Positions 8,466 to 17,109 of a DNA stretch of 64,000 nt are shown here, piece after piece (position 1 is the first letter of the stretch; every line of letters starts with the position of its first letter). The notes below the pieces were generated by a model. It worked only from the letters and a program-made list of their open reading frames with translations, did not search any database and was not told the origin of the DNA. The stretch is from NCBI RefSeq assembly GCF_026651875.1, contig NZ_CP104067.1, forward strand, positions 1,984,001 to 2,048,000. Reading direction: 5' to 3'. The DNA is from Alicyclobacillus fastidiosus (GTDB lineage: Bacteria > Bacillota > Bacilli > Alicyclobacillales > Alicyclobacillaceae). A program made the translations under genes and the position numbers.

Positions 8466-9518
8466 CTAACCCGCCAGTGGGTCAAACGCGTGCACGACGT
8501 CGACGAGAAACTTCAGCGCGTCGATGTCCGTGGTCGGTTTGACGCCGTGTCCCAAGTTGAAGACAAAACCAGGATCTTTCGCGCCTTGTTTTAGAATCTC
8601 CAACGCCCGACGCTCCATTTCGGACCGCGGCGCAAATAGCATCGCCGGGTCAAAATTGCCTTGGAGCGCCACGCCGCCGCCGACGCGCTCGCGCGCTCGC
8701 GCAAGTGGAACCCGCCAATCCACACCGACGACACTCGCGCCGGTCGCGGCGAATTCGCCGAGGAGCTCGCCCGTGTTCACGCCAAAGTAGATGAGCGGTA
8801 CAGACAGTGGCTTCAGCCCTTCGAAAATGCGTTGCATGGTGGGTTTGACATAGCGCACGAAATCCCCTGGCGCTAAACTTCCGACCCAAGAGTCAAACAC
8901 CTGCAGCGCCTTGGCACCCGCTTCAACTTGTTCTCGACCATAGCGGATGATCATGTCTGCCAGCTTGTCCATTAACTGTTGCCAGAGGTCCGGGCGGCTG
9001 ACCATCATCTGTTTGGTTTGCAGATAGTCTCGAGATGGACCGCCTTCGACCATGTAACTTGCAAGTGTGAATGGCGCCCCCATAAAACCGATGAGAGGGA
9101 CGCTTAATTCATTGGAAAGAAGGCGGATGGTTTCGAGCACGTGCGGAAGTTTTTCCTGTGCGTCGAACACTTGCAATCGTTCGACATCCCGCTCGTGGCG
9201 GATGGGCGACGCAATCACAGGGCCCACGTTCTCGCGAATTTCAAATGGCAATCCCATGGCACCCACGGGGATCATGATGTCAGAAAAGAGGATGGCCGCA
9301 TCGACGCCCAACTTGTCGACAGGCATTTTTGTGACTTCGACAGCGACCTCAGGGTGCTCACAGATTTCGACGAGGCTGTAACGCTCGCGAATTGCCCGAT
9401 AATCTGCATCGTAGCGGCCGGCTTGGCGCATAAACCAAACTGGCACCGTCTTCGTCTGTTCGAGTCGGCATGCACGTAGAAATGTATCATTGAACAAGGT
9501 TAACGAACTCCGTTTCAC
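8466..9518 (-). CDS. hemE: Uroporphyrinogen decarboxylase
   Basis: About 350 residues. It decarboxylates the four acetate side chains of uroporphyrinogen III to give coproporphyrinogen III. Hallmarks: VWFMRQAGRYDADYR near the N-terminus with the substrate-binding arginines, AAILFSDIM with the key Asp, and FNLGHGVKPTTD near the end. The start is uncertain: GTG at 9518 gives the family's usual length but has no clear Shine-Dalgarno sequence, while the in-frame TTG at 9497 has CGGAG about ten bases upstream. It is first in the haem operon. Confidence 0.93.
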   Translation of the reverse strand: MKRSSLTLFNDTFLRACRLEQTKTVPVWFMRQAGRYDADYRAIRERYSLVEICEHPEVAVEVTKMPVDKLGVDAAILFSDIMIPVGAMGLPFEIRENVGPVIASPIRHERDVERLQVFDAQEKLPHVLETIRLLSNELSVPLIGFMGAPFTLASYMVEGGPSRDYLQTKQMMVSRPDLWQQLMDKLADMIIRYGREQVEAGAKALQVFDSWVGSLAPGDFVRYVKPTMQRIFEGLKPLSVPLIYFGVNTGELLGEFAATGASVVGVDWRVPLARARERVGGGVALQGNFDPAMLFAPRSEMERRALEILKQGAKDPGFVFNLGHGVKPTTDIDALKFLVDVVHAFDPLAG

Positions 9519-9564
9519 GCGAACTTTGCGAGGATTGTCGATTCCTGTAACTCTATCCTCTCCA

Positions 9565-9594
9565 GTTATAGCCGACGCGAGAAGCCGCATGCAA
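9565..9594 (-). promoter_or_regulatory. Candidate promoter of hemE-hemH-hemY
   Basis: On the minus strand TTGCAT (9589-9594), an 18-base spacer and TATAAC (9565-9570) form a plausible sigma-A promoter about 50 bases before the hemE start. Confidence 0.5.
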
Positions 9595-9664
9595 ATTCTT
9601 TGCGCGATCTTCTTCACAAATTTGTACGACGTTCGCCAAACTGTCATTTGCTCGCGCACCGGGG

Positions 9665-9670
9665 TATAAT
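9665..9670 (+). promoter_or_regulatory. -10 box of the bacilliredoxin gene
   Basis: A perfect TATAAT 34 bases before the start codon. The -35 region is weak (CTGTCA-like around 9641), so only the -10 is reported. Confidence 0.45.
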
Positions 9671-9703
9671 GAAAAGGGATGATCTAACAAGGAGGTCTTG
9701 CTC

Positions 9704-10147
9704 GTGAGTTTGGAACTGGATTTCTATCAGATGATGATTCAACCGATGCGTGACGAATTGACACAAGTCGGTTTTCGTGAACTCCGCAGTGCGCAAGAAG
9801 TGGACGAAGTCATGGCCGAGCAGAGCGGCACGACGCTGTTTGTCGTAAACTCAGTCTGTGGCTGCGCCGGGGGCATCGCGCGCCCGGGTGTGGCGATGGC
9901 TCTGGAAAACAGCAAGCTGCCAGACCGTTTGGTCACTGTCTTCGCCGGACAAGATAAGGATGCGACGGAACGCGCGCGCTCCTTTTTCACGAACATGCCG
10001 CCATCCTCGCCATCGATGTTCCTGTTCAAGGACGGGGAATTGGTCGGGGTTCTTCATCGCAGCGACATTGAAGGATCGACGGCGGAAGCAGTGGCTTCCA
10101 AATTAAAGGCCCTGTTCGACGAATACTGTACAGCGAAAGCAAACTGA
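9704..10147 (+). CDS. Bacilliredoxin, BrxA/BrxB (YphP/YqiW) family
   Basis: 147 residues with the family active site VCGCAGG (Cys about 52 and 54). Bacilliredoxins remove bacillithiol from S-bacillithiolated cytosolic proteins after oxidative stress, using a CGC motif in a thioredoxin-like fold. AAGGAGG lies eight bases upstream of GTG 9704, which fixes the start. It is single and divergent from the haem operon. BrxA and BrxB cannot be told apart by eye. Confidence 0.92.
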   Translation: MSLELDFYQMMIQPMRDELTQVGFRELRSAQEVDEVMAEQSGTTLFVVNSVCGCAGGIARPGVAMALENSKLPDRLVTVFAGQDKDATERARSFFTNMPPSSPSMFLFKDGELVGVLHRSDIEGSTAEAVASKLKALFDEYCTAKAN

Positions 10148-10297
10148 GACTGAGTCATGCACGGGGCCAGCGCCAACGCGTGAATTCTCTGGACCACCTC
10201 TCGAGTCGGGCGCCTTGCTCGGCTCGTTTTGTGTACCAGGTCGAGTTACCATCCACTGTGGTAAACTAGCTGCAAAAGCAGACGAGGGGAATCTGGA

Positions 10298-10978
10298 TTG
10301 GGAGAATTTAGACACTGGTGTTCTGCAGAGGACTCATTTCAGGAGATCCGCAATATTTTTTGCGTCGGCCGCAACTATCGAGATCACGCCAGTGAACTGG
10401 GCAACGCGGTTCCGAGCGAGCCGATGATTTTTGCGAAGCCCACGCACGCGCTCGTCGCGGCGCGAGGGACCGTGGCTCTCCCGGCTTCGCGGCAAGAAAT
10501 CCACCATGAATTGGAAATTGTATTATACATCGACAAGCCTGTGGCACCCTCATCCACCGCTCGTGACGTAGTAGGGGCAGTGGCGCTCGGCTTGGATTTG
10601 ACGGATCGAGCTGCACAGACGAAGTTGAAGGAAAAGGGGCATCCCTGGGAGTACGCCAAAGGTTTTGTCGGTTCGGCCATCCTCAGTGACTTCTACCGGT
10701 TTCAAGACTTTCGCGACGTCGAAGGATGCCACTTTGCATTTGATGTCAACGGCGTGACAGTGCAGTCCGGGAATCCCCGCGATATGGTGTTTGATTTCGA
10801 CGCCCTCATCCAGCACGTGCGACGCCACTTCGGTTTGAACCGAGGAGACGTTCTGTTTACTGGTACGCCGGCCGGTGTCGGTCCGCTGCGCGATGGAGAT
10901 CAATGTGTGTTTCAAATGAATCAGGAGACGTGGGCGGAGTTTCAAATTCAACACGTATTCGGCGGCGAGGGGGAATGA
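10298..10978 (+). CDS. Fumarylacetoacetate hydrolase (FAH) family protein
   Basis: 226 residues from a TTG start with GAGGGG just upstream. The family core is present: IFCVGRNYRDHASELG, a metal-binding EIHHELEIVL near residue 70, LDLTDRAAQ, and GDVLFTGTPAGVGPL near the C-terminus. Members include acylpyruvate hydrolases and oxaloacetate decarboxylases/tautomerases; the exact reaction cannot be assigned. The stop overlaps the next gene's potential ATG (ATGA), so it is likely co-translated with the DtxR-type regulator. Confidence 0.85.
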   Translation: MGEFRHWCSAEDSFQEIRNIFCVGRNYRDHASELGNAVPSEPMIFAKPTHALVAARGTVALPASRQEIHHELEIVLYIDKPVAPSSTARDVVGAVALGLDLTDRAAQTKLKEKGHPWEYAKGFVGSAILSDFYRFQDFRDVEGCHFAFDVNGVTVQSGNPRDMVFDFDALIQHVRRHFGLNRGDVLFTGTPAGVGPLRDGDQCVFQMNQETWAEFQIQHVFGGEGE

Positions 10979-10980
10979 GT

Positions 10981-11646
10981 GTGTCGCGGACAAACGCCAT
11001 GGATGCGTATCTCGAAGCGATCTACGTGATTAAGGCCGAAGGCGAAACCGTTCTAGCATCCAAGATCGCGGACTATTTGAACGTGTCTCGACCGACGGTT
11101 TCTCAGACGTTACAACGGATGAATACGGCAGGATACGTGACCACTGGTGACGGCAAGGAAGTCGTTCTGACGGAGGCCGGCCTCGCGCAGGCAGAGAAAA
11201 TCGTTCGCAGACACAGGCTGTTAGAACGGTGGTTGACGGATCAGTTGGGACTCGACTGGGCGGATGCCCACGTCGAGGCGGGGCGGCTCGAGAACAGCGT
11301 TTCGCCGCTGGTCGAGGAACGACTCGCAAAGATGTTGGGAAACCCGACGACGTGTCCACATGGCAACGTGATTCCGGGGACCGGATACGCGCAGCCCAAG
11401 GGCATCCCGCTGTCCGATGCACGGCCGGACAGAACCGTCGAGGTCATTCGCATCGTGGAATTGGCCGAGGAAGATCTGGATCTCCTCCGGTACCTGTACA
11501 AGACCGGCTTCGTCCCCGGCGCCCGCTTGAAGGTCGAGTCGCAAAACCGCTTTCAGGCGGGGGTTCCGGTCGAGGTGCGGGGAGAGGTCATCTCCCTAGA
11601 TCCGGCCGTCGCCTTGCGCATACTGGTTCGCGAGGTCGAAGCATAA
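10981..11646 (+). CDS. DtxR/MntR-family metal-dependent repressor with C-terminal SH3-like domain
   Basis: About 222 residues. The N-terminal winged helix (AYLEAIYVI...SRPTVSQTLQRM, residues about 8-50) is typical of DtxR/MntR proteins, followed by the metal-binding dimerisation region (RRHRLLERWL, HVEAGRLENSVS, CPHGNVIPG). A further FeoA/SH3-like domain occupies about residues 150-222, which Bacillus MntR (about 142 residues) lacks, so the domain plan resembles DtxR/IdeR. The metal (Mn2+ or Fe2+) is not certain. The start could be ATG 10975 (overlapping the FAH stop) or GTG 10981, which has better spacing from GAGGGGG. Confidence 0.85.
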   Translation: MSRTNAMDAYLEAIYVIKAEGETVLASKIADYLNVSRPTVSQTLQRMNTAGYVTTGDGKEVVLTEAGLAQAEKIVRRHRLLERWLTDQLGLDWADAHVEAGRLENSVSPLVEERLAKMLGNPTTCPHGNVIPGTGYAQPKGIPLSDARPDRTVEVIRIVELAEEDLDLLRYLYKTGFVPGARLKVESQNRFQAGVPVEVRGEVISLDPAVALRILVREVEA

Positions 11647-11660
11647 AATTTGACCCAATT

Positions 11661-11700
11661 GCCCACCTTACCGTTTGAGAATGCGGAAAGGTGGGCTTTT
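11661..11700 (+). terminator. Terminator of the FAH-DtxR pair
   Basis: GCCCACCTT (11661-11669) pairs with AAGGTGGGC (11688-11696), followed by TTTT. The right arm also contains the only Shine-Dalgarno-like sequence of the next gene. Confidence 0.8.
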
Positions 11701-11702
11701 GC

Positions 11703-12593
11703 ATGCGACGAGACATGCGATCCCGACGGTGGATTCGACGCATCACTGCGCTATGCGCAGCACTTGTCGCCATGGTTGGGATATCGGTCGCTGGCGGCGA
11801 GACGGTGTGCGCACAGACCTCTGCGCCGTCAGGTCCATACGTAAATGCCAAGGCCGCCATTGTCTACGATGCCACGACGAAACGAGTCCTCTACGACAAG
11901 CGGGCGGACGAAGCGATGTACCCAGCGAGTACGACTAAGCTGATGACGGCTATTCTCTTAGTTCAGCACATGCACCCGGATGACCCGATCTATGTGGGGA
12001 CGGAGGCAGCGCACCAACCGAAGGTTCGGCTCGGTGTCCAACCCGGGACGGAAATTCCTGCAGATGACGCTCTGCGGGCGCTCCTGATGAAGAGCGCCAA
12101 CGACGTCGCGTACGGGATCGCCCAAACCGTGGGCGGATCGCAAGCGGGGTTTGCGCGGATGATGAACGTGGAGGCGCGGGTGTTGGGTTGTACGCACACC
12201 CAATTTGTCACCCCGAACGGCCTTCATGCTGAAGCGCATGCCACATCGGCGAAAGACATTGCACTGATCTTGGCAGAAGCCATCAAGTATCCTCGAATTG
12301 TCGAAGCGATGCAGACGCAACAGCACACGGTGGCCGGGAAGGCCATTCGCAACACGAATCGACTCGTCTACGGTCACGCGACGCCCATCGGTGAATATAT
12401 CGGCGGCAAGACCGGATTTACTTCGAAAGCGATGTACTGTCTGGCGACTGCAGTCAAACAGGGCGCGGACGTGCGCATTAGCGTCGTGCTTGGCGCTCCT
12501 CGCAAGAGCCTGATGTACCGCGAAACCATTCGCCTTCTGTCGTGGTCAAACCGGGCGTTTGACACTTCTCAGCACACAGGCGAGGCTGAATGA
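11703..12593 (+). CDS. D-alanyl-D-alanine carboxypeptidase (DacF/PBP5-type, S11 family)
   Basis: 296 residues with a signal peptide (RRWIRRITALCAALVAMVGIS, cleavage likely after VCAQ or nearby). The penicillin-binding triad is complete: SxxK at about residues 76-79 (ASTTK), SxN at about 131-133 (SAND) and KTG near 235. It trims the terminal D-Ala from peptidoglycan stem peptides outside the membrane. It is shorter than PBP5: there is no C-terminal beta domain or anchoring helix, as in a secreted version. The start is set by AAAGGTGGG seven bases before ATG 11703, lying inside the preceding terminator hairpin. Confidence 0.9.
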   Translation: MRRDMRSRRWIRRITALCAALVAMVGISVAGGETVCAQTSAPSGPYVNAKAAIVYDATTKRVLYDKRADEAMYPASTTKLMTAILLVQHMHPDDPIYVGTEAAHQPKVRLGVQPGTEIPADDALRALLMKSANDVAYGIAQTVGGSQAGFARMMNVEARVLGCTHTQFVTPNGLHAEAHATSAKDIALILAEAIKYPRIVEAMQTQQHTVAGKAIRNTNRLVYGHATPIGEYIGGKTGFTSKAMYCLATAVKQGADVRISVVLGAPRKSLMYRETIRLLSWSNRAFDTSQHTGEAE

Positions 12594-12670
12594 CGTTTGT
12601 GTAAGTAGAGCGTGGTGCACGACACGCGAGTCGCGGTCAGCGCCAGCCCACATTAATGTACGGGCGCACG

Positions 12671-12714
12671 CAGGGTTACAGTCGGCACTTCTGTTGTCGA
12701 CCGTAACCCTGTTT
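12671..12714 (+). terminator. Terminator after the carboxypeptidase gene
   Basis: A 14-bp stem with one mismatch (12671-12684 with 12698-12711), starting CAGGGTTAC, then TTT. The rest of the gap 12594-12851 shows nothing convincing. Confidence 0.65.
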
Positions 12715-12851
12715 GGCATGATGGGTGTTTCAGCGGTTGCTGTATCAAATGTCGCAGTGGAGGTTCGCGAACCAGACAGCCGTCCTCGTGTGCAAGTTGA
12801 CAAGCGGTGGCGGCATAACTTGTATCAACGCACGGCTGTGGGGGCGATATG

Positions 12852-13085
12852 ATGCAAAAGTCTGTGGCACTCGCGTACGTTCTTTGGTTTTTCCTCGGCT
12901 ATTTAGGGATTCATCGCATGTACTGTGGTCGTGTCGGAAGCGGTGTGGCGATGCTGGCCCTAACGGTGTTTGGTACGCTCACAGTGGGCATTTTGATTGG
13001 CCATATCCTCATGATGATCGTGGGGATTTGGTGGCTCATCGACTTGTTTTTGACCGCCAAAATGGCTGGCTTTCCGCTGCGCTGA
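12852..13085 (+). CDS. TM2-domain membrane protein
   Basis: 77 residues forming the TM2 domain: a first membrane helix, the conserved WFFLGYLGIHRMYCGRVGSG linker with the D/H-R-F/Y motif, and a second long hydrophobic stretch ending in WWLIDLF. TM2 proteins are small two-pass membrane proteins of unknown function in bacteria. Two adjacent ATGs exist; 12852 has the better distance to GGGGG. No link to neighbours is evident. Confidence 0.8.
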   Translation: MQKSVALAYVLWFFLGYLGIHRMYCGRVGSGVAMLALTVFGTLTVGILIGHILMMIVGIWWLIDLFLTAKMAGFPLR

Positions 13086-13125
13086 AGAAAACATCTGTGG
13101 CATCCCCGCAAGCTTTTTGCATCGG

Positions 13126-13154
13126 TTGATACCGAACGAAATGGCGCGTATAAT
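13126..13154 (+). promoter_or_regulatory. Sigma-A promoter of dusB
   Basis: TTGATA (13126-13131), a 17-base spacer and a perfect TATAAT (13149-13154) make a near-consensus vegetative promoter. It leaves a leader of about 95 bases before dusB. Confidence 0.7.
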
Positions 13155-13257
13155 TAAAATCATTGTCCTCAGGATGTCACTTGGCAGTTTATCGTGTTTT
13201 GAGGCCACACGTGGAACGACGCGTTTCCGATTCAGTGAAAAGGAGCGTTTTGTATAG

Positions 13258-14244
13258 ATGAAAGTGAACATTGCGGGTGTGACACTCGCCAATCCTGTCG
13301 TTTTGGCGCCAATGGCGGGCGTCTGCAATCCACCGTTCCGAATTTTAGCCAAGGAACTTGGAGCTGGCATGGTATGCGCGGAAATGGTCAGCGATAAGGC
13401 GCTGATTCACGGAAGTGCCAAGAGTCAGCGAATGTTGACGATTCTGCCAGACGAACGGCCAGTCTCATTGCAGTTGATGGGCTATGACAAAGATTCGATG
13501 GAGAAAGCCGCTGCGATGGTCGGCGAGACGAACGCGGACCTCATCGACATCAACATGGGCTGTCCTGTATTAAAAATTTACAAGAACGGATCCGGTGCGG
13601 CACTCGCGAGGGATCCGAAGTACGCCGCAGAGATCGTCCGCGCCGTCGCCAGCCACGTGGACAAGCCAGTGACCGTGAAGTTCCGCAAAGGCTGGGACGA
13701 CGATCACGTCAATGCGGTCGAAGTGGCACTTGCCGTGCAGGAGGCAGGTGCACAGGCAGTCGCCGTGCACGGGCGGACGGCGAAGCAGTTGTACACGGGG
13801 CGCGCGGATTGGGACATCATTCGACGCGTGAAAGAGGCGGTCAAGATTCCCGTCATCGGAAACGGGGACGTGGCCGAGCCCGAAGACGCCAAACGTCTCA
13901 TGGAAGAGACGGGATGCGACGCGGTGATGGTCGGGCGTGCCGCGCTCGGAAATCCGTGGATTTTTCGCGAGATTGCCCACTTCCTCGACACGGGCGAGAA
14001 ACTCGACGCGCCGAGCGTGCAAGAGCGGCTTGAGGTCACGCTGCGCCATATGAAATTGCTCGTCGAACACAAAGGCGAGGTCATCGGCGTCAAGGAAATG
14101 CGTAAACACGCCGCGTGGTATATCAAGGGACTGCCGGGTTCAGCCGATATGCGGACCATCATCAATCAACAGGTCACGATGGCGGGCATGGAAAACGCGT
14201 TGCTCTCCTATCTGCATGAGACGCTGAGCCAACGAAGTGCTTGA
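13258..14244 (+). CDS. dusB: tRNA-dihydrouridine synthase B
   Basis: 328 residues. A flavin enzyme that reduces uridines to dihydrouridine in tRNA D-loops using NADPH. The TIM-barrel signatures are clear: LAPMAGVCNPPFR at the N-terminus, IDINMGCPV with the catalytic Cys near residue 102, VHGRTAKQLYTGRADW, and GNGDVAEPEDA/VGRAALGNPWIF for FMN binding. ATG 13258 is preceded by AAAAGGAG with a slightly long spacer. It is probably a single transcription unit. Confidence 0.95.
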   Translation: MKVNIAGVTLANPVVLAPMAGVCNPPFRILAKELGAGMVCAEMVSDKALIHGSAKSQRMLTILPDERPVSLQLMGYDKDSMEKAAAMVGETNADLIDINMGCPVLKIYKNGSGAALARDPKYAAEIVRAVASHVDKPVTVKFRKGWDDDHVNAVEVALAVQEAGAQAVAVHGRTAKQLYTGRADWDIIRRVKEAVKIPVIGNGDVAEPEDAKRLMEETGCDAVMVGRAALGNPWIFREIAHFLDTGEKLDAPSVQERLEVTLRHMKLLVEHKGEVIGVKEMRKHAAWYIKGLPGSADMRTIINQQVTMAGMENALLSYLHETLSQRSA

Positions 14245-14383
14245 TCGCTTGTGAGTTTTCGACGTTTCGCCCAATGCGAAGTCTGTGAACCTTTTGGAAC
14301 AAAGTCGAGAATTGCTCACCAAAGGCACCCTACGATGGTGCTCTTTGTGGTAGATTGGTGAGGTAAAGGATGTGAACTGTCGC

Positions 14384-14920
14384 ATGGGCCAACGAAAACG
14401 GCAGAATTGGTTTACGGGATGGTTAATGCCGATTGTGATTGGTGTAGCCATCGCACTTTGTATTCGCCAATGGGTGGTCAGTGCGGCATATGTACCTTCC
14501 GAGTCAATGTACCCTGCCATTCCAAATCCGTGTTACATTCTCGTCAATAAATTGGCGACTGAAATCCACGGAGTGCAGCGCGGAGACGTCGTCGTCTTTC
14601 ACTTTCCTGACGACCCTTCGCAGTTGTATGTCAAACGCGTCATCGGGTTACCAGGTGACACGGTCAAGGTCACGTACGATGCCGTCTACATTAATGGCAA
14701 GAAACTCAATGAACCGATTATCACTCAGCCGAACGAAAATGGGCTGGGCACCTATCACGTGCCAGCGGGACACTATTTTATGATGGGTGACAATCGCCCG
14801 GTATCTGACGATAGCAGGTACTGGACTCACAAGTACGTCGCGAGGTCCGCGATTGTCGGAGAGGCAGACTTTGTTCTCTTCCCGTTTACAAAGATGAAGA
14901 GTATTCCACAACACGTGTAG
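14384..14920 (+). CDS. lepB: Signal peptidase I
   Basis: 178 residues: a short basic N-terminus, one membrane segment (WLMPIVIGVAIALCI) and an extracytoplasmic catalytic domain. The nucleophile Ser lies in PSESMYP (about residue 41) and the general-base Lys in YVKRVIGLPGD (about 84); the box E motif GDNRPVSDDSRYW is present. It cleaves signal peptides of secreted pre-proteins, as Bacillus Sip proteins do. A GTG twelve bases earlier is an alternative start, but its AAAGG is too close. Confidence 0.93.
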   Translation: MGQRKRQNWFTGWLMPIVIGVAIALCIRQWVVSAAYVPSESMYPAIPNPCYILVNKLATEIHGVQRGDVVVFHFPDDPSQLYVKRVIGLPGDTVKVTYDAVYINGKKLNEPIITQPNENGLGTYHVPAGHYFMMGDNRPVSDDSRYWTHKYVARSAIVGEADFVLFPFTKMKSIPQHV

Positions 14921-14933
14921 TCACAGCCAACGA

Positions 14934-14960
14934 AACAGCCGGCCCACAGGGTCGGCTGTT
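14934..14960. terminator. Bidirectional terminator between lepB and the MFS gene
   Basis: AACAGCCGGCC (14934-14944) pairs, with one mismatch, with GGTCGGCTGTT (14950-14960). T residues follow on the plus strand and the arm ends in A/T on both sides, so it can serve both convergent genes. Confidence 0.75.
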
Positions 14961-14984
14961 TTGGTCTGCCGCGGACCTTTTCCG

Positions 14985-15521
14985 TCAGTGAATATCCTTG
15001 CCTCTTGTCTCGTAGCCAAGCGTCACGACGATGACGAAGCCGACGAGCAATATGGCGAAGAACAGTCCGAAGATCCAGCCGTATCCCAGATGAACGCCCA
15101 GCAGCCAACCAGTGATGAACGGCGCGAGGGCACTGCCTATGCGCCCGAAGCCCGCGGCCCATCCCATGCCCGTAGCGCGTGCGACGGTCGGGAATTGCTC
15201 CACCGTAAAGATATAGGTGCCGGCAAATGCGGCGAGCATGAAGTAAGAGAGAAATAGCCCGCAAACGATGAGCATCGCCGTGCTGTTGGCAAGGCCAAAC
15301 AGCAGAGCGGCGACGGCGGCGAGAATCATGGCAGTGACCAGTGTCTTTTTGCGCCCCCAACGTTCCACCAACCACGCGGCAGTGAGGTATCCCGGGACTT
15401 GCGCCAAGGTCATCACGAGTACGTATCCAAGGCTGTGCACGAGTGAGTAGCCCTTCTCTGAGAGCACAGAGGGAAGCCAGAGAAACATGCCGTAGTAGGT
15501 GTAATTCATGACGAACCACAA
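14985..15521 (-). pseudogene. MFS transporter, 3' half (gene split by the recombinase element)
   Basis: Encodes the last 178 or so residues of a 12-helix major facilitator: LWFVMNYTYYGMFLWLPS at the split, a second-half loop motif VERWGRKK, and GRIGSALAPFITGWLLG near the end. The 5' half is at 18785-19478. Removing 3,276 bases (one 13-bp repeat plus the element) joins the two into one 405-codon frame with no frameshift or stop. The split falls at the start of the seventh membrane helix. As it stands, the gene cannot give a full transporter. The intact protein would resemble the YceI/NaiP or aromatic-acid symporter group; the substrate is unknown. Confidence 0.9.
15509..15521. repeat. Left attachment-site core (13-bp direct repeat)
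   Basis: TGACGAACCACAA, identical to 18785-18797. The identity stops on both sides, and this copy joins the 3' half of the MFS gene. It is the expected footprint of site-specific recombination by the adjacent serine recombinase. Confidence 0.9.
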
Positions 15522-15537
15522 CACCTAAGAGGGCGTA

Positions 15538-16920
15538 TTAAACGTTCCATTCAAGCGCGACTTGCTTGTCGGGAAAAACTCGGATGTTTCTGATCAAGAG
15601 CCGAATTATCTGCCGCTGTTCGGCAAATGTCAAGTCATCCCACAAGAATTGAACGGAGTCGAACGCGCCTTCGACTTGTGTGTCGTCTCGTTTGGTGCTG
15701 GCCGGTGCAGTTCCATCTTCGATTTGAACCAGGACGGCGCGACGCGACTGCTCCAGTTTTTCGAGGCGATCCTTGACCAGTCCGACCGGTAGTGCCCCCG
15801 TCTGAATCGCATCGACTAACCGGTCCCGCTGTGCCTCGAGTTGGTCCAGTTCACGTTGCAATTTGGGCAAGTGACTTGCGTTTTGCTTCGAATCTACTGG
15901 TAGCGTCCACAGATCCTCGGCTAACTCCAGGGATCGAATTCTTTCGATCACCAGCTCCTCGATTTGGTGATGGACGAAGCTGCGAGTCTTGCAGTCACCT
16001 CTGCGTTTGTTGCGGCAAACCACGCGAACGTATGTGTACACTTTCCCGGTCGCTTTCTTTTGTCGCGTGGTGATGTAATGAACCGGGCCACCGCATACGG
16101 CGCACGTCATGAGCCCGCTCAATAGATAAGGTCCGCGCGCGCCTTTGCGTGCGAGCCGCGAGTTCAACTCCCGCTGTGCAGCACGAAATGTCTCCTCGTC
16201 GATAATCGGCTCGTGCTTTCCCGCGAACTCACATCCCTTCATCACCAGTGAACCGACGTACGTGCGACGCTGAATCATCTTCAGGATGAAGGTGGGATCG
16301 ACATAGCGGCTGGTGGTGCGTTTCGCCAACCATTTGGCAATGGAACGACGGGATTCTCCGGCGATGAACTTCGCGAAAACCTCGCGAACCAGCGCCGCCT
16401 CGTCTGGGATGACCTCCAATATCCCGCGTTCGTTCATTTGGTACCCAAACGGATAGCTGGCACCGTGCCAGAGTCCGCGCCGCGCGCGCTGTTGCAAACC
16501 AAATTTCGTGCGTTCGATGATGGTGTCGCGCTCTAACTGGCCGAAGACAGCGAGAATGCCTAACATGGCACGACCTAGCGGCGTGGACGTATCAAATGGC
16601 TCTGTGGCGCTTTTAAACGCCACCTCGTGTCGGTCGAATACGTCCTCCAACAAAAACAGTACGTCTTTCTGTTTCCGCCCGAGCCTGTCCAGCTTGTAGA
16701 CTACGACCGCCTCCACCTGCCCGCGTTCCACGCAGCCAAGAAGGCGCTGCAATGCTGGCCTGTCCATGCTGGTACCTGAGTAGCCATCGTCTGTGAAGTG
16801 TTCAAAATCGGACCAGCCTTGCGATTTACAGTAGGCTTCGAGGCGTTCTATTTGGGCATCGAGCGAAAACCCGTGCGTGGATTGTTCCTCGGTCGACACC
16901 CGTTCGTACAGAGCGATCAC
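15538..16920 (-). CDS. Large serine recombinase (site-specific integrase)
   Basis: 460 residues from GTG 16920 (GGGAG eight bases upstream; the longer upstream frame is unlikely). Domains in order: the resolvase catalytic domain with the nucleophile in ALYERVSTEEQ (Ser 9), the DGYSGTSMDRP segment and LDRLGR; the Recombinase domain (about residues 150-250, including GYQMNERG and RRTYVG); a zinc ribbon with CAVCGGP near 271 and CRNKRRGDC near 300; a coiled coil rich in Leu/Arg/Glu around 345-395; and a basic C-terminus. This is the architecture of phage integrases and SpoIVCA-like recombinases. It cuts and rejoins short attP/attB sites through a Ser-DNA link and needs a directionality factor to excise. 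It lies directly at the left element end. Confidence 0.95.
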   Translation of the reverse strand: MIALYERVSTEEQSTHGFSLDAQIERLEAYCKSQGWSDFEHFTDDGYSGTSMDRPALQRLLGCVERGQVEAVVVYKLDRLGRKQKDVLFLLEDVFDRHEVAFKSATEPFDTSTPLGRAMLGILAVFGQLERDTIIERTKFGLQQRARRGLWHGASYPFGYQMNERGILEVIPDEAALVREVFAKFIAGESRRSIAKWLAKRTTSRYVDPTFILKMIQRRTYVGSLVMKGCEFAGKHEPIIDEETFRAAQRELNSRLARKGARGPYLLSGLMTCAVCGGPVHYITTRQKKATGKVYTYVRVVCRNKRRGDCKTRSFVHHQIEELVIERIRSLELAEDLWTLPVDSKQNASHLPKLQRELDQLEAQRDRLVDAIQTGALPVGLVKDRLEKLEQSRRAVLVQIEDGTAPASTKRDDTQVEGAFDSVQFLWDDLTFAEQRQIIRLLIRNIRVFPDKQVALEWNV

Positions 16921-17109
16921 GGAGCCTCTACTCCCAACGCCTCGCAGGTACCTGACATCGCCTGATAGATAGACATTCGACGCGCCCCCTTGAATGGCAT
17001 CACCACTAATACATATGAGCGGGACGCGAGTGGCCAACCCTCATGGCATGTCGCGCGCAAGCGGACAATCCAGGCCGTCATAGGCTCTATCGAAGGAGGA
17101 GTGGGGCTC

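Noticed and set aside
12559-12851. 97-codon frame after the carboxypeptidase gene
   Set aside because: It begins inside that gene and runs through its terminator without a ribosome binding site.
15538-17037. Transposon resolvase of a Tn3-type transposon
   Set aside because: No transposase or 38-bp inverted repeats are present, and the protein is a large serine recombinase with a zinc ribbon and coiled coil.
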